Assembly (NCBI GenBank): GCA_000149265.1 | Contig: CH002017.1 | Location: 203,979 to 267,978 of the forward strand | DNA: 64,000 nucleotides | Source: Ciona savignyi | Lineage: Eukaryota > Chordata > Ascidiacea > Phlebobranchia > Cionidae | Reading direction: 5' to 3' | The notes under the pieces: model-generated | The model's database searches: none | The model's input: the letters and a program-made list of their open reading frames with translations, nothing else | What the model was told of the DNA's origin: nothing | Part shown: positions 47,001-58,700 of the stretch, in pieces | Position numbering within the stretch: the stretch's first letter is position 1 | How the letters are laid out: every line of letters starts with the position of its first letter | Program-made: the position numbers and the translations under genes

Positions 47001-50000
47001 AAATATAGACATATTGATATAACACAACCTTCTAATATATATTAAATAAAATATAAATTTCAGTTTAAATTTTTGAGACCATTTATTCGCTGTACATTTA
47101 ATTAAAAATAGTGAAAAATTATAAACTGTAGATACAGCATTTTCAAAAAGTAAAATGTTTTATGAAGTAAAATGTAAAATGTTTAGATAAAACAGATGCG
47201 AAAAACGATTAAAATTCGGTTGTGGTCACCAATTAACCTGTGGTTTTATTGAAAGGGTTGTAGATTTGATGTTGGAGGGTGGCGGCTTCAACCTGCCAGC
47301 GTTTTGTGCAGTATTTGCTCGTACTTGAACTCGTGGCATTTGTCTGTAACATATCTGGTTAGTGGTGTGAAGGTATGGGAAAATATTAAATGAAGAAAGT
47401 AAAATTCTTGGTATAGAAAAAAAAATAGGAAAATAACTGAAAACGAAGGACATGACATTCTGCAAGGAGTCTGTATATCACCAAGAAGAAAAAAATGGGA
47501 CATTATTTTTTATGTACTATGCTGTAGACCACACTGGTATTGTTAAACGTTGTACTTACCCCACAGTTGGTATTTTTAATCTTGGAATGGGAGGGGTTGG
47601 TAAAATACCCCGCCCGTTGGTGTTTGGTCGAACTGGGTCAACCGTGGGGTGAATATGAGCTGTGGGGTTTACCATTTGGGGCCGGGGATTGGCGCCAAGT
47701 ATTGGAGGCCTGTTTGTAAAATTGGGAGGGGGAATTCCCCTAGGTATGTTTGATGGCTGAAGATTTATAGGAGGCCGGACAATAGGGGCTGGTATGGTGT
47801 GGTTTGGGGCACTGGTTTGAATAATGGTTGGGGGTGGAATATGAGGGTTAAATACTGGGGGCTTTGATGTTGGTATTAGTGGCGGGGCTGTTTTGGGGGG
47901 TGGGATTAATAAGCTGGGTAATGGGGGTGGGGGTATATGGGCAAGTAGGTTAGGAGGGGGCACATTGAACAGAGTGGGTGGATTGGAGGTGGGTGCAGCG
48001 GGGCGTGCAACACTCAGCGTGCCGCTTGTTGCTGTGTATATCGCACGTGGTCCTTTAAAGTGGGGGTTGATGTGGATCTTCGGCTTGTTTGCGCTATCTG
48101 CAGAGATCAGCGATAAGAACTACATCTTTAGAAAAACATTATAAAAGTAAATGTCAAAAAGCTGGACAGTTTATTAAAAAAACATGTAGAGCTCAACAGG
48201 ACCAAACATCCACGTGAGTGATTACTTCCGTGACGCACACCGTTCGAGTAAGAATTTACTCTCGCATATAAAAAAACTAATTAGGGTTTACTGCGACCGT
48301 TTTCTATTCAACTGGAGTNNNNNNNNNNNNNNNNNNNNNNNNNNNNNNNNNNNNNNNNNNNNNNNNNNNNNNNNNNNNNNNNNNNNNNNNNNNNNNNNNN
48401 NNNNNNNNNNNNNNNNNNNNNNNNNNNNNNNNNNNNNNNNNNNNNNNNNNNNNNNNNNNNNNNNNNNNNNNNNNNNNNNNNNNAGCCCGAATTTTATGGA
48501 TTTTTGGCCCTGGCTCAAGATTAATATTCAAGATGCAATAAATCCCTATCAAGGCCACCATGTATCATTTAAATACCATGTCCAACGTAAGTCAGCTGTA
48601 ACATGAAGGGTATATGCAATAAAAACGCAATTTCTAAACCGTGCATACTTTAGCGACATTTTGAGAGGAAGATTGTAAGCTAACTTCTCTGTTTGAAATA
48701 AAGAGCTTTATATCAGCTTCCCACCACACAAAACAACAAACCGTACCTGGTTTGGTTTGTGGTTCTCGTCTAGGGGATCTCCCTCTGCTCGGGGGTGAGT
48801 ATGACCTTGACCGGGACCTTGAGTATGACCGGGTTCTACGCCGGGACCTTTTCCTCGTAGGAGAACGCTTGCCTCGTCTTCTGTGAAGTTTTTCAGTAAA
48901 ACTACTGGATCTTATTTGTTTTATGTTAAAACTAAACTTTCTCCAGTTAAACCAGTTAAAACTTACTTTTTAGTATTTTTTTGTGTTTTAATTTAATGTA
49001 TTGTATTTAGATATTTAAATCTGTATTTTTAAGTAAAATTATAAATCAGGCCAATGAACAATCGCTTTTATGTATAAGTACTGCTGATCTGGTGTAAATT
49101 TAAACCCTCGGTACTACTGATCAACTCATTCTTGCAATAGGTAAGAATATAATATAATTCCAGTCAGTTCTGAACAGCCAACTACAGGCTGAGTACTAGT
49201 ATTAACTATTAACATTTAGTTGTAACTGTCCGCGTAGCGCTACCATTTTTCCAGCTCTATACTATACTATAACAAGGTAAGTAAATATTTTAACCAATTA
49301 ACTAAATGTTGTGTTTATTGTGATGGTAAGAGTACAGAGGTATGGTATCTATATAAATATTAAGAGTGCATCTTTATATATATATATACATTCTATGGCA
49401 ATGAGAGATAGAATAGTTATTAATAAGACAAAGTTACCTTGATCTATGCGGACGAAGCACTGTTCTTCTGTGACTAGAACGTTGGTACGGGGATAAACTT
49501 CTACTTCTGGACCTTGAAGGTGATCTGCATGAAGTGTTACTAGGACTGACTGCTAGAATTCACCTACATCTTATTAAATTCACATACATCTACATCTAAA
49601 AACTGAGTTAAAAATGTTTAGTCTTTTTGTTACAAGCCCAGTACAGCTGGTTTTTTTTAGGAAATGGCTAAAAATGAATTTTTTACCCCTTATGGTATAA
49701 TATGTTCTTTATAAAACATGATTTGGACGTACAAGCATGAAAATTGGGTCAAATATTTGGGTAAAAATGGACTAACCTTCTAATTTTGACAGAGAGTGTG
49801 GGAGAATCTCGGTTTTCAAACAAAACTTGGCGATTTTGGTGGTCAATATCCGCTGGTTTGCGAATGGGGTGGTTGACCGTGGGTATCGGGGTTCCGGACT
49901 TCGTGGCAGGTTGGTCTCGGTTTATGGTGGCTATAACTGGTATAGTGGATGGCTGGTTTGGTGGGGCACTTGCTGCAATCGAAACTATTGGGGCTGGGGT

Positions 50001-53000
50001 GATTGGCTGCATGTTGGGTGGTGGAATGTGAGTCGGGATAAGGTGTGGGTGAATTACAGTGGGCATGGGGCCAAGTATCCTACCCCCAGCCCACTGTGGG
50101 AGTCCTTGTGCCAGTGATACTGGGGGTCTTATTTGCAAGGGTTGGGAAAATGGTGGCATTCCCGGTCGTACAGGAGCTCGAAAGAAACCCAAGGGGCGTA
50201 TTCGATTTTGTGACATCATCATTCGATTATGTGACATCATGAATGGCTGAGTCGACATCCGCATACGACCATTGTGTTTGGACGGCATCGCACCTTGCAA
50301 GCCTGAGAAATAGTAAGAATATGAAACTAATAAATGACAGACTGAGTTCAACAATTAAGCATTTAATAATACGCATGCTACTGATACAACAATTCTCATA
50401 CAGGCATTTATCTTGCTTTTAGTACATTTTGATAAAAAAAACAGTGTATGTAGATGCATACAATCATTACGGAAAATACTCAAGATTATGATAATGGTTA
50501 AATAAGTGGTCATAAAAATAAAAAAAAGTTAAACTGATCTTGACAATCATTCTTTTACTATCAAATCCGAAAATTGTGGTCCATTAAATCAAAATCCATT
50601 GGTCAATAATGTTAAGCCAGTTGTAAAGGGTTTAAGAAACCATTTTATAATAACCGATTGCTTTTTAGTTTGGTTTGTACACAATATATTTTATTTGTAG
50701 ATAATTGACAAAAAAGGCACATGTTAAGCGATCCATTGCCCTAGTTACTTTCCAAAGTTCAGAGCTTAAGTAATAGCTACTTTGTTTTCATTTTCCGATT
50801 AAACTTTATACACACCTCTTCCGGCATTTGGTCTGGTCATTCTCCCACCCCTTCTTCTCCCCCTGTTCCTGTTGCTCCTATTGTTCCTCCTCTCCTGCTC
50901 TTTGGTGTTGAAATCTTCGATCTTCTGCTGGTCTTCATTCGATAACTCCAATTTATCAGGAATTTCCCTTTTTTCCGAACTGGATAGAAGTGATTCAAAC
51001 AATAAGTACCAAAACTCAGCATGCTCGTTACAAGGTTAATAACATTTCATACATTTGTGTTTCTATCAGTAAAACAAAGCAAACCATCGATGCATGTTGC
51101 ATTACCCAACCACTTTAATTTTAATACAATGACTAAGTGTCCCACGGGTTACTCTGGTGGTTTAGTGCGTCACCTTTCAGCCGTAGGGTTGCAGATACAA
51201 AACTGGAGGCTAACTAGTCGGTTGTGTCCTTGGGCAAGTAACTTAACAAATATTACCTGAACTTAGCGAATTAATGGTATCTACTAATTTAAGAAACTTC
51301 CATTTCATAGGCTACATAACATACTGCAATAGCTCCGGTCCCCCGACAGTGGGTGCGAGGTGATCTGACGATTGCCCGTGTGTTAACCCCCTGGGTTTTC
51401 CCATTTACGGGGATAAACATAATTATCCTATCATAAGTGAAAACTCCATGTACCGGGTAGATGTTGTGGTGACTTTCGCATCATCGCGTTCCGATCTGAA
51501 GCGTCCTCCTCTGACGTCTTCATTGTCACTTTCTTCATCATCATCTGTTTGTTTCAACAAGGTAACATGATATGGGGGAAAGAAATCATAAATAATAATG
51601 ATAAGGGGAAAGAAAGTTAAAATTGCATTGTAGTTGTGTTTATGTCAGGTGTTAAAACATCAACCAGTGTTATTAATTATTACTCGAGAATTCATAAGCG
51701 TGCCATGCATTAAGCACTTCCCCAATGAGGACTAAAAACACAAGATGTCTATCTTAAATCACTAATTAAGTGATTATGGCATATGCATGCACAATATAAC
51801 AAAAGTGCACTCCAAACTTAACATAATTACCAAAAAATATTAAATTTTAAACTTTATGAATTTAGGCAGAATTTCTAATTGTTGTACACACAAGATCTTG
51901 TCGAAAACTGCTATGTTTCCGAGACTGGGTGCTTACCATGTTCATCTTTTTTGCTGAGAATAGATTCATCCAATTCCACACTCTCTGTTCTTACCTTTTA
52001 ATTTAATGATTAGTAAATTGTACAGCAAAAAGTAAGGTAGATTACAGTATAGAAAAAGTACTATACCAAGGCAAAACACTGCCAGGCCAAACTTTTGGGC
52101 ATAATATACATTTTTAGACTATATAACATTAAAATATCACACTAGTATGTTTACCACACAGTTACACGTTATATATATAAACTATATATATATATATATA
52201 TATATATTGGTATCTATATTAACATCTTATAATTTACTTTTTTTGAACTGGTGACAACTTCATCAACTGATTCTGATGTTGCTAAGGTTGGTAAAACTTT
52301 CATCTTTTTAACCATTAAATCTTCATTTGGTTCATTATCATCTATTCCTCTTTTCTCCAAAATTGCCTCATTTTCAATTATGCTTGAATTCTTTCCTGAC
52401 ACAGTGTTCATTTCATGTTGGATATTGTTTTCCGCCGAGTTGTGCAACTCGGCACTTGGTTTCGGTGATTGGATATTGTAGTTTTCTTGGAGTTGATTGA
52501 GACTAAAATCATTGTCAGAAGCCCCATCTTCCTCTTCGCTGTCATAGAGCAATGCAGCCTCATCTAAGTCATCATCGAGCAAGTCATCTTTGTTCTTGGT
52601 GAATAAGAAAAATTGTTAAAATACGAGACATTCAAAACACAATGCATACATTGTTTGTCCCATATTGTTGTCAGTTAATTTCTGCATGGTTTTTTTAAGT
52701 GTAGCCTGGCTTACCGGTATATGACAACAGTTTAATCTACCGGTAACCTTGTTTAATTGTATAATTAAGATAGGTATAACTGAAACTTGCAAAGAATCGT
52801 TTGCACAATTTTAATAGGTATAACAATGGCACTTAACTTCTTTTTTTTGTACAAATACCCTGTTTAATGTATTTGCGGCAACAAAGTATGTTCGATTTTC
52901 ATGCAAAATTGTGTATGCCGAAAGTCAAAAGGCCTATTACAACCAGCACACAAGGTATAAAAATAGGTATTTTGATAAAAAATATACCAACATAACCTAA

Positions 53001-53310
53001 AAGCAAGGAGTGTAAAGCTACATGCCTTGATACTAATCACTAATCTAACAAAATAACAGGTTTAATCTTTAATGGATGTTTAGCTAGTCCCTTGTACCAT
53101 CTTTTAGCCAGTTGCCACAGTATTTTATTTTATTTTTTGTCAATTGTTGATTTTCAAATTGTTGGTGGTAAACGCTGCAACGAAAGAAACAAAAATAAAA
53201 ATTGTAATTGTATTAACAGACCATCAAACTTAATTAAATACTTTTTTAAGAAAGTTTACCTTTCGATAATCTTCAGATAATAAATAAACTTCATCGTCAT
53301 AATCCGACAT
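44093..53310 (-). CDS. RBM33: RBM33-like RNA-binding protein
   Basis: Thirteen minus-strand exons: 53260-53310, 52238-52594, 51937-51994, 51454-51544, 50816-50979, 49777-50302, 49438-49545, 48747-48880, 47560-48097, 47238-47343, 46378-46480, 45536-45570 and 44093-44289. Phases agree throughout exons 1-12. Order: acidic N-terminus (MSDYDDEVYLL; DDLLDDDLDEAALLYDSEEED); the IPDKLELSNED...FNTKEQERR and GRRRGG motifs; a long Pro-rich region; an RS stretch (exons 7-8, SRSRSRSYSPPSRGRSP); PKIHINPHFKG; a Pro-rich region; a charged helix ADYTTLVEKQAQDRRKFLAM; and a C-terminal RRM (GVVKISNLSDNTRPDTIQKL). Vertebrate RBM33 shares LELS, the Arg/Gly patch, IHINPHFKG and the C-terminal RRM, and works in mRNA binding, export and ALKBH5-linked m6A removal. 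In the last exon the RRM needs a one-base frame change near 44191 to continue. About 820 residues against about 1170 in human. Confidence 0.85.
44570..44636 (-). mobile_element. tRNA-like SINE B fragment
   Basis: The reverse strand has ATGCATGGCCGAATGGTTAG, the box A head of family B, followed by a poor remnant. RBM33 intron 12. Confidence 0.4.
44935..45450. mobile_element. Pogo/Tigger-like non-autonomous element
   Basis: The left end CAGTGGAACCCCGCTCGGAG plus ACCACC and the inverted right end (CAGTAGAACCCCGCTTACCT plus GACCACC) form imperfect 27-bp terminal repeats, flanked by TA on both sides. CGACCAC motifs repeat inside both halves. 516 bp, no transposase frame. The termini resemble those of pogo/Tigger (Tc1-mariner superfamily). 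Lies in RBM33 intron 12. Confidence 0.85.
45683..45905 (+). mobile_element. SINE family A, old divergent copy
   Basis: GTCGTGTCTTTGGGCAAAG, a GAGGTAATCAGAC block and GTTGTTAACACCCCTGTGG in family order, with many changes. Confidence 0.5.
46068..46362 (-). mobile_element. SINE family A with an internal short duplication
   Basis: Reverse-strand copy starting AGGATAGGATCATGTTTATC. The segment TTTACATGTTCCTTCAATTT (with AGTAGAATT) occurs twice, at about 46191 and 46229. It ends 16 bases before RBM33 exon 11. Confidence 0.75.
48319..48483. other. Assembly gap of 165 N in RBM33 intron 8
   Basis: 165 unknown bases between exons 8 and 9. The phase across this intron is consistent (1 to 1), so no exon need be missing, though an extra one of length 3n cannot be excluded. 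Confidence 0.95.
51137..51432 (+). mobile_element. SINE family A, near full-length
   Basis: Head GGGTTACTCTGGTGGTTTAG, then CGGTTGTGTCCTTGGGCAAG, CTGCAATAGCTCCGGT, the GACGATTGCCCGTGTG block and TTTACGGGGATAAACAT with a short TATCCTATC tail. It ends 22 bases before RBM33 exon 4. Confidence 0.8.
52170..52207. repeat. (TA)n microsatellite
   Basis: Run of TA dinucleotides in RBM33 intron 2, about 30 bases downstream of exon 2 on the minus strand. Confidence 0.9.
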
Positions 53311-53756
53311 AATAAGCCAAAAAGATTGGCCTACAACTTGCAAGGTTAGTTGGCTAATGCAAAAAAAAAGAGTTCACTTAAGTCAGGTTAAATTAACTTT
53401 CTATTTACACTATCAAGTGTCAGTTAAGCTAAATATGATTCATACATCAATTAGTGAAATAACACAAAATTATGTTATAAATATGTAAGAAAAAACAGTT
53501 AATTGCGAGAATTTGCAGCAGAACTCGATAACTTTATGTAACTAGACTGACAAAACATAAAACTTTTTGTCGAATTGACTGATCATCAGTCTCTTCGACA
53601 AAGGTTAAATTTTACCATCAAGGCGATTATTGCGAATAAACAATTTTAAAAATCGGGAAATTGGAGTAACTACAGTAGCTAAAACATGTCAGAAAATACA
53701 AATAGCATAACTTGGGGATACACAGACGTGGCTGCTAAACCTAATGCCTGGGCGAA

Positions 53757-53975
53757 TAGCTTGGTGAGTTGGCGCGTCTTCTTTCAACCGTGGGGTTTAT
53801 GATTCAAACTAGCCGCTAGATAGAAGGTTGTGTCTTTGGCAAGGGATTCGGGGGAAATCGCCTGAACCAAGTGGACAGAGGGTTCTATACTTGAATAACG
53901 TCTAAACTATACACACCTCACCGCAATAGCTTTAGTTAGCCTACCCGACGGCGAGCAGAAAGTAATTTGACGATT
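53757..53975 (+). mobile_element. SINE family A, old divergent copy
   Basis: Degraded head, GGTTGTGTCTTTGGCAAGG, CGCCTGAACCAAGTGG and CCGCAATAGCTTTAGTTAGC in family order, just upstream of the RBM33 start. Confidence 0.55.
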
Positions 53976-54288
53976 AACAATAAGAAAACGGTAAAACGCA
54001 ACGGACGTTATTACACGTGCACTCTTTAGATTTTCAGAGGTATTGCAATGCGTTGTGTATAATTGAGACAGTTCTTTAGTTTAATAAAATCCATTTAATC
54101 CATTGATTGGGTTTGGACTGTACGGGTTCGTGGATTTTTAGTTCTATATTTGTTGCCTATATTGTTTGACACTAAATCTGGTCAGACGAACCCTAAAAGC
54201 GAATAGTCCAATATGACTCCGATAATCAGCACGCCTACTCTTCACGAAAGGTTGGTTTCATGACAAAACACGCATATGATGATTAAGT

Positions 54289-54597
54289 GCGGCCGCTTGG
54301 TCTAACGGTTAAGTGCGTCGCCTTTCAATCGAAAGGTTGAAGGTGCGAAACTGGTCGCTAGCTAGTCGGTTGTGTCCTTGGGCAAGGCACTTTACGGACA
54401 TTGCCTGAACCCAGCGGATTAATGGGTTCTACCAAATTGAAGGAACGTGTCTGTCATATACAACACACTGCAATAGCTCCGGTAACCCGGCGATGGGCGC
54501 GAGGTGATCTGACGATTGCCCGTGTGTTAACCCCCTTGGTTTTCCCATTCACGGGGATAAAGATGAATACCCTATCCTATCCTCCTATCCTATCCCT
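54289..54597 (+). mobile_element. SINE family A, best-preserved copy
   Basis: Complete: tRNA-like head GCGGCCGCTTGGTCTAACGG with a box B-like GGTGCGAAACTGG, body TCGGTTGTGTCCTTGGGCAA, CATTGCCTGAACCCAGCGG, CTCCGGTAACCCGGCG, GATTGCCCGTGTGTTAAC, CCCATTCACGGGGATAAA, then a tail of TATCC and TCCTATCC units. Used here as the family reference. Confidence 0.85.
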
Positions 54598-55786
54598 GAG
54601 TCACTATATGCGGGTACAACTTTATAAACACCAAAATTGGCCGCGTCTTCTCTTAGCAGTTCTGGGGACGGTAAAAACTACGATCATAGTAAAGCGGATT
54701 TACAACCTTATAAGGGGAGTCATATGGAACCAGTGATAACAACAACATGCGGTACATAATGAACAATGATAAACCGCCAAAATGCTACAGGGCAATTTCC
54801 ACGACACAACCGACCAGTTTCGAATCGGCTAAAAGGCGACGCACCAACCCAATAAGCCATTCGGTTTGCTTAATAATTGCAATACATATATTTTATTAGT
54901 TTTCTTTTTTTCATATATATCGCTCAAAGTATTTGTAAGTTTTGCCCTATAATTTGGCTAAAGAAAGTAAATGTCTTTGTTTGCAATTCCAAATCATTCC
55001 TTCTCGCTGCCGTGTTCACCACTTTTAGGAGTGCGAACACAAATATCAGCTCATGCTTTCGCAATTATCCTACCCGTGTGATAACGATCACTTGCGTATT
55101 CTTGAGTTAATCTGCCGACTGCTCGTGTGACAAATCTCCTGCATATTCGTTTCACTGGACATATTTTTATAAGTCTATGCAACTGCAACAGCTTCGTTAA
55201 TTTAATGATCGTTGGTTAACCGGACAGTGAAACTAGGTAAACTTACGATTATCCTTGCTTTATCATGAGGATACATATAAATAACGATATTTCTATTCTA
55301 CCTTTTTCTAGTCAGGTGTCTCATGAAAAAATCCTAAGACCACTATTTTGCATTGTATAAATTGGAATTGGATACGAAATATGATACCAATGGAAAAATA
55401 CAACATTTTATTTGTGGATTATTTCTGATATTTTATACCAGAAAAATTGACCAGAAAATTGTTATTGAAAGTAATTTAGTTAAGATTATAGCAAGCAAAA
55501 TCATCAAGGGGTAAATAGAATTTGTGTTAAAATTTTAACCATCAAAATTAAAAAAATATAGGTAAAATAAGGAACTTATGGTACAGTGCTATAACTCAAA
55601 GAAGTGTCATTGTAAGAATACCACCTGCTAAGGCAGTTTGAAGCAAAATGGTCATAAAATATTTACACAACTGAAGAAAAGTATGTTGTTAAAATTGGGA
55701 AATAAAAAAATGGGTTATTAGACAATCACAGCTAAACAGAGTGCAAAATTAAAAATACAGGGACATAACACAAGACAAACATCCAA

Positions 55787-58700
55787 TTATACTCCGCTTT
55801 CATTAACTTTCCGGTCTGGAGAGACATTTGCGGTCACTCGTTTTACCGCAAATTCGCGAGCTGGAGCAGATTTCGTATATGAGGTGTAACAACCTTGTTG
55901 TTGCCACGATATCGGCATCTCATTCCCATTTGGATCCCGAGCAGTATCAGCCATTTTTTTGTGGATTGGAGGCAGAACTGAAGGTGGTTTTGGCGAATAA
56001 ACTGTCATTTTCGCGTCGCTTGATCCAGCTCTTAAAAACGGAGCAGGATCAGGCATCGGACTCGGCTCAAACTGTTTACTGGAGGAACTTGAGGAGTTTG
56101 GTCTCGACCCCTCTCGGGAATCAACCCGACTCCCTGGCATCGAATGTCTTCCTCGGAGCAAACGAGAACTACCAGGTCGCCCGTCCTCCATAGACTTGGA
56201 TGAGCGATGGATACCTTCATGTCTACGTGGGGCCACTGGCGGGGTTGGGGCAAGGCTGGCATTTGATAATTGTTGTTGCTGAATGCTGTGAAGTTTTGAC
56301 CTGGCTTGGTGGAGTTGGGTTGTCACATACGCCACTGTGTTAGACCTGGCATCCAACTCATTTACAAGTGAAGTTATGCGATGATTCTTTGCCTAGTTAT
56401 AAAAGGTTATTCACATAAATTATTACGTTTGTCATATATTTACAACACTCTACATAATTAAAACTTGATTTTATATTGAACACTGTGAATTAAAAAAAGT
56501 AACAGAAACCAATGCTTTGGGTTTAAAGGCCATTTAATGTCTGGTGGCAAGAGTAACATTGGTCAGTAAGTAATGGTCACAGATCACCAAAAAGATGCCA
56601 TTTTTTGGTATAGTAATGCAATTTGTGTAATGGGTCTTTTAGGGGTATATTCCTGTTACTGAATGTTACTGCTCTAGAAGTGTTACTGTGGATGTCCCAA
56701 CTAATAAGAAGGCGGGCAACGACCAACCTTATAATAAAAACACATGATGTGTATTCAGAAAAAACATAATGTATCCTTGGTTTTGTTAATCAATGTACAT
56801 TAAAGGAAAATTTAAATCAGTGGTTTTATTCATCCTAATCTTTGAATAATTTATGGGGAAAAATTAATCTATTAAAAAAATAAGAAAAAAAATTTAAAAC
56901 GCATTAACTAGTGTAGCTATTTCTTAATCAATGAATAAAATTAGCTGTCCGACAATTTAGTCTGGTGGTTTAGTGCGACGCTTTTTAAAGGTTTAAAACT
57001 AGCGGATTAATGGGTTCTACTAAATTGAAGGAACGTGTAAATCATACACAACACACTGCAATAGCTCCGGTAACCCGACAATGGGCGCGTGATGATCTGA
57101 CGATTGCCCGTGTGTTAATCCCCTTGGTTTTCCCATTTACAGGAATAAGCATGAATATCATATCCTATCCTAACTTTTTAAAACAATTTATCCACCTTTA
57201 GTTCGTTAAGATACATTCTCTCTTGTGCTCTGGCATGCTCTTCCAGTTCGACATATTGTTTGTCTCTTTGTTCAACTTCTTGTACAAGTTTGATCTTCTC
57301 CTGCATTAGTTTGTTGACATCTCTCTCTAACTGTTCTTCTCTGGATTTGTCTGGAACTGAATCTAGAAATTAAAATGAATCAAGAATTAAGGCCATACAG
57401 TATTATTGTAAAGTGTGAGGTGTACAGGTATGTCCATTTGGACTTTTTTACGAACTCAAACTTGTTAAAAACCTAACAATTTTTAAGTTTTTTGTGCAGT
57501 ATAAGGTCGGCAAAAGTACTGCACTGCAGGCAGAGCTGGAACTGAATGATTTGTCAATGGCTTGATGCCTGGATGACTGAATTGGTCTTGGACAGGTGGC
57601 ACAATCCAGGTTGATGGTAGTTAATAGAGTTTAACTTAAAGGTAACTATTTTTTAAATGTATTGTTGAAAATATTGTGTGAGGGCTATTTGTGTCATAAG
57701 AACTTGGTAGTAAAAACAAAATATATCTAAAGAGAAATGCAAATTAATAATTCTATTACTAATAACATTACAACAACCTCTTAGTACCAAAGCTTTAAGA
57801 AAATGTTACATATCTTTTGTACAACTATTAATAAGCAGTTGGTTTTGCATCTGATGACTGCCGTCCAAATGCATTACTGAACAGACAAGTAAAGTAGTTG
57901 ATAACAAGAAATATCAACAACCGTATTAAAATAGAAAATACTTCAGAAATAGAGAAGCCAAATACAAAAAGAATTAGCAGAAAGCGGATGAAGCAAACAC
58001 TTGAGTTGTGAAAGTAAAGTGGAACAAATGAGGCTTTTTAACACGAATCGTCTGATGTAGCATGTACTTAAGAATGCATGAAGTACTCTTAAAATCAAGT
58101 TCATTTTATTCTTATCCGGTTCAAGAGTATGGTTAAGTGGTTGTGGACTTTACAAATTCGACACGATGTACATTTTTGTGGCACTAAAACGAACAATATA
58201 AAAATGAAAACAATTGGGCGTGGTTAGCTTAAAATCTACTGGTGAATGTAAAATTTGGATTTTCAAAAAAATGCATGGTCATTCTAGGTGTAAATTGTAA
58301 TTTACAATGTTAATGAAGCGATGGCTGAACAGCACCTGGCACAGTACAACCTTGTTCTGTACATGGGGGTTGGCTTTCTACATAAACCCGTCTAGCCTGC
58401 ATGTCAACCCTCCTTGATTAAACAAGTCAAAGGAAAATAAAAGTTGCAGTGTCAATGATGTTGAAAGCAGGGGTCATTTTAAAAACTTTCACACTGTTAA
58501 TTGATACCATGAGATCCTTGAAACAAAAAAGCATTCTTTTCATAAGACTTCATAGATTGTTTACAAAACAGCAAAGGTGTATTGTTACACAGCATAGGTT
58601 CACAGTACCGGTACATTTTTTATTTTAAGCTCTCAGCACAGGGCATAAATAAAAGAAAACAAAAACAATTAACTATTTTTATAAATCCCAATTTCTTATT

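Noticed and set aside
47893..48144. Gly-rich open frame on the plus strand
   Set aside because: It is the antisense shadow of RBM33 exon 9, whose Pro codons (CCN) read as Gly (GGN) on the other strand.
48214..48606. Open frames across the 165-N gap
   Set aside because: Artefact of N bases; RBM33 phase is consistent without an exon here.
49786..50250. Several Gly/Trp/Val-rich plus-strand frames
   Set aside because: Antisense shadows of RBM33 exon 6, which has consistent splice phases on the minus strand.
54401..54736. 111-codon plus-strand frame
   Set aside because: Made mostly of SINE family A. Similar frames recur in other copies (26191, 57010), as expected of a repeat.
55828..56193. 121-codon plus-strand frame
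   Set aside because: Antisense of the CCDC92 last exon, which matches a known protein.
56032..56262. 76-codon minus-strand frame within the CCDC92 exon
   Set aside because: Other frame of the same exon; no family match.
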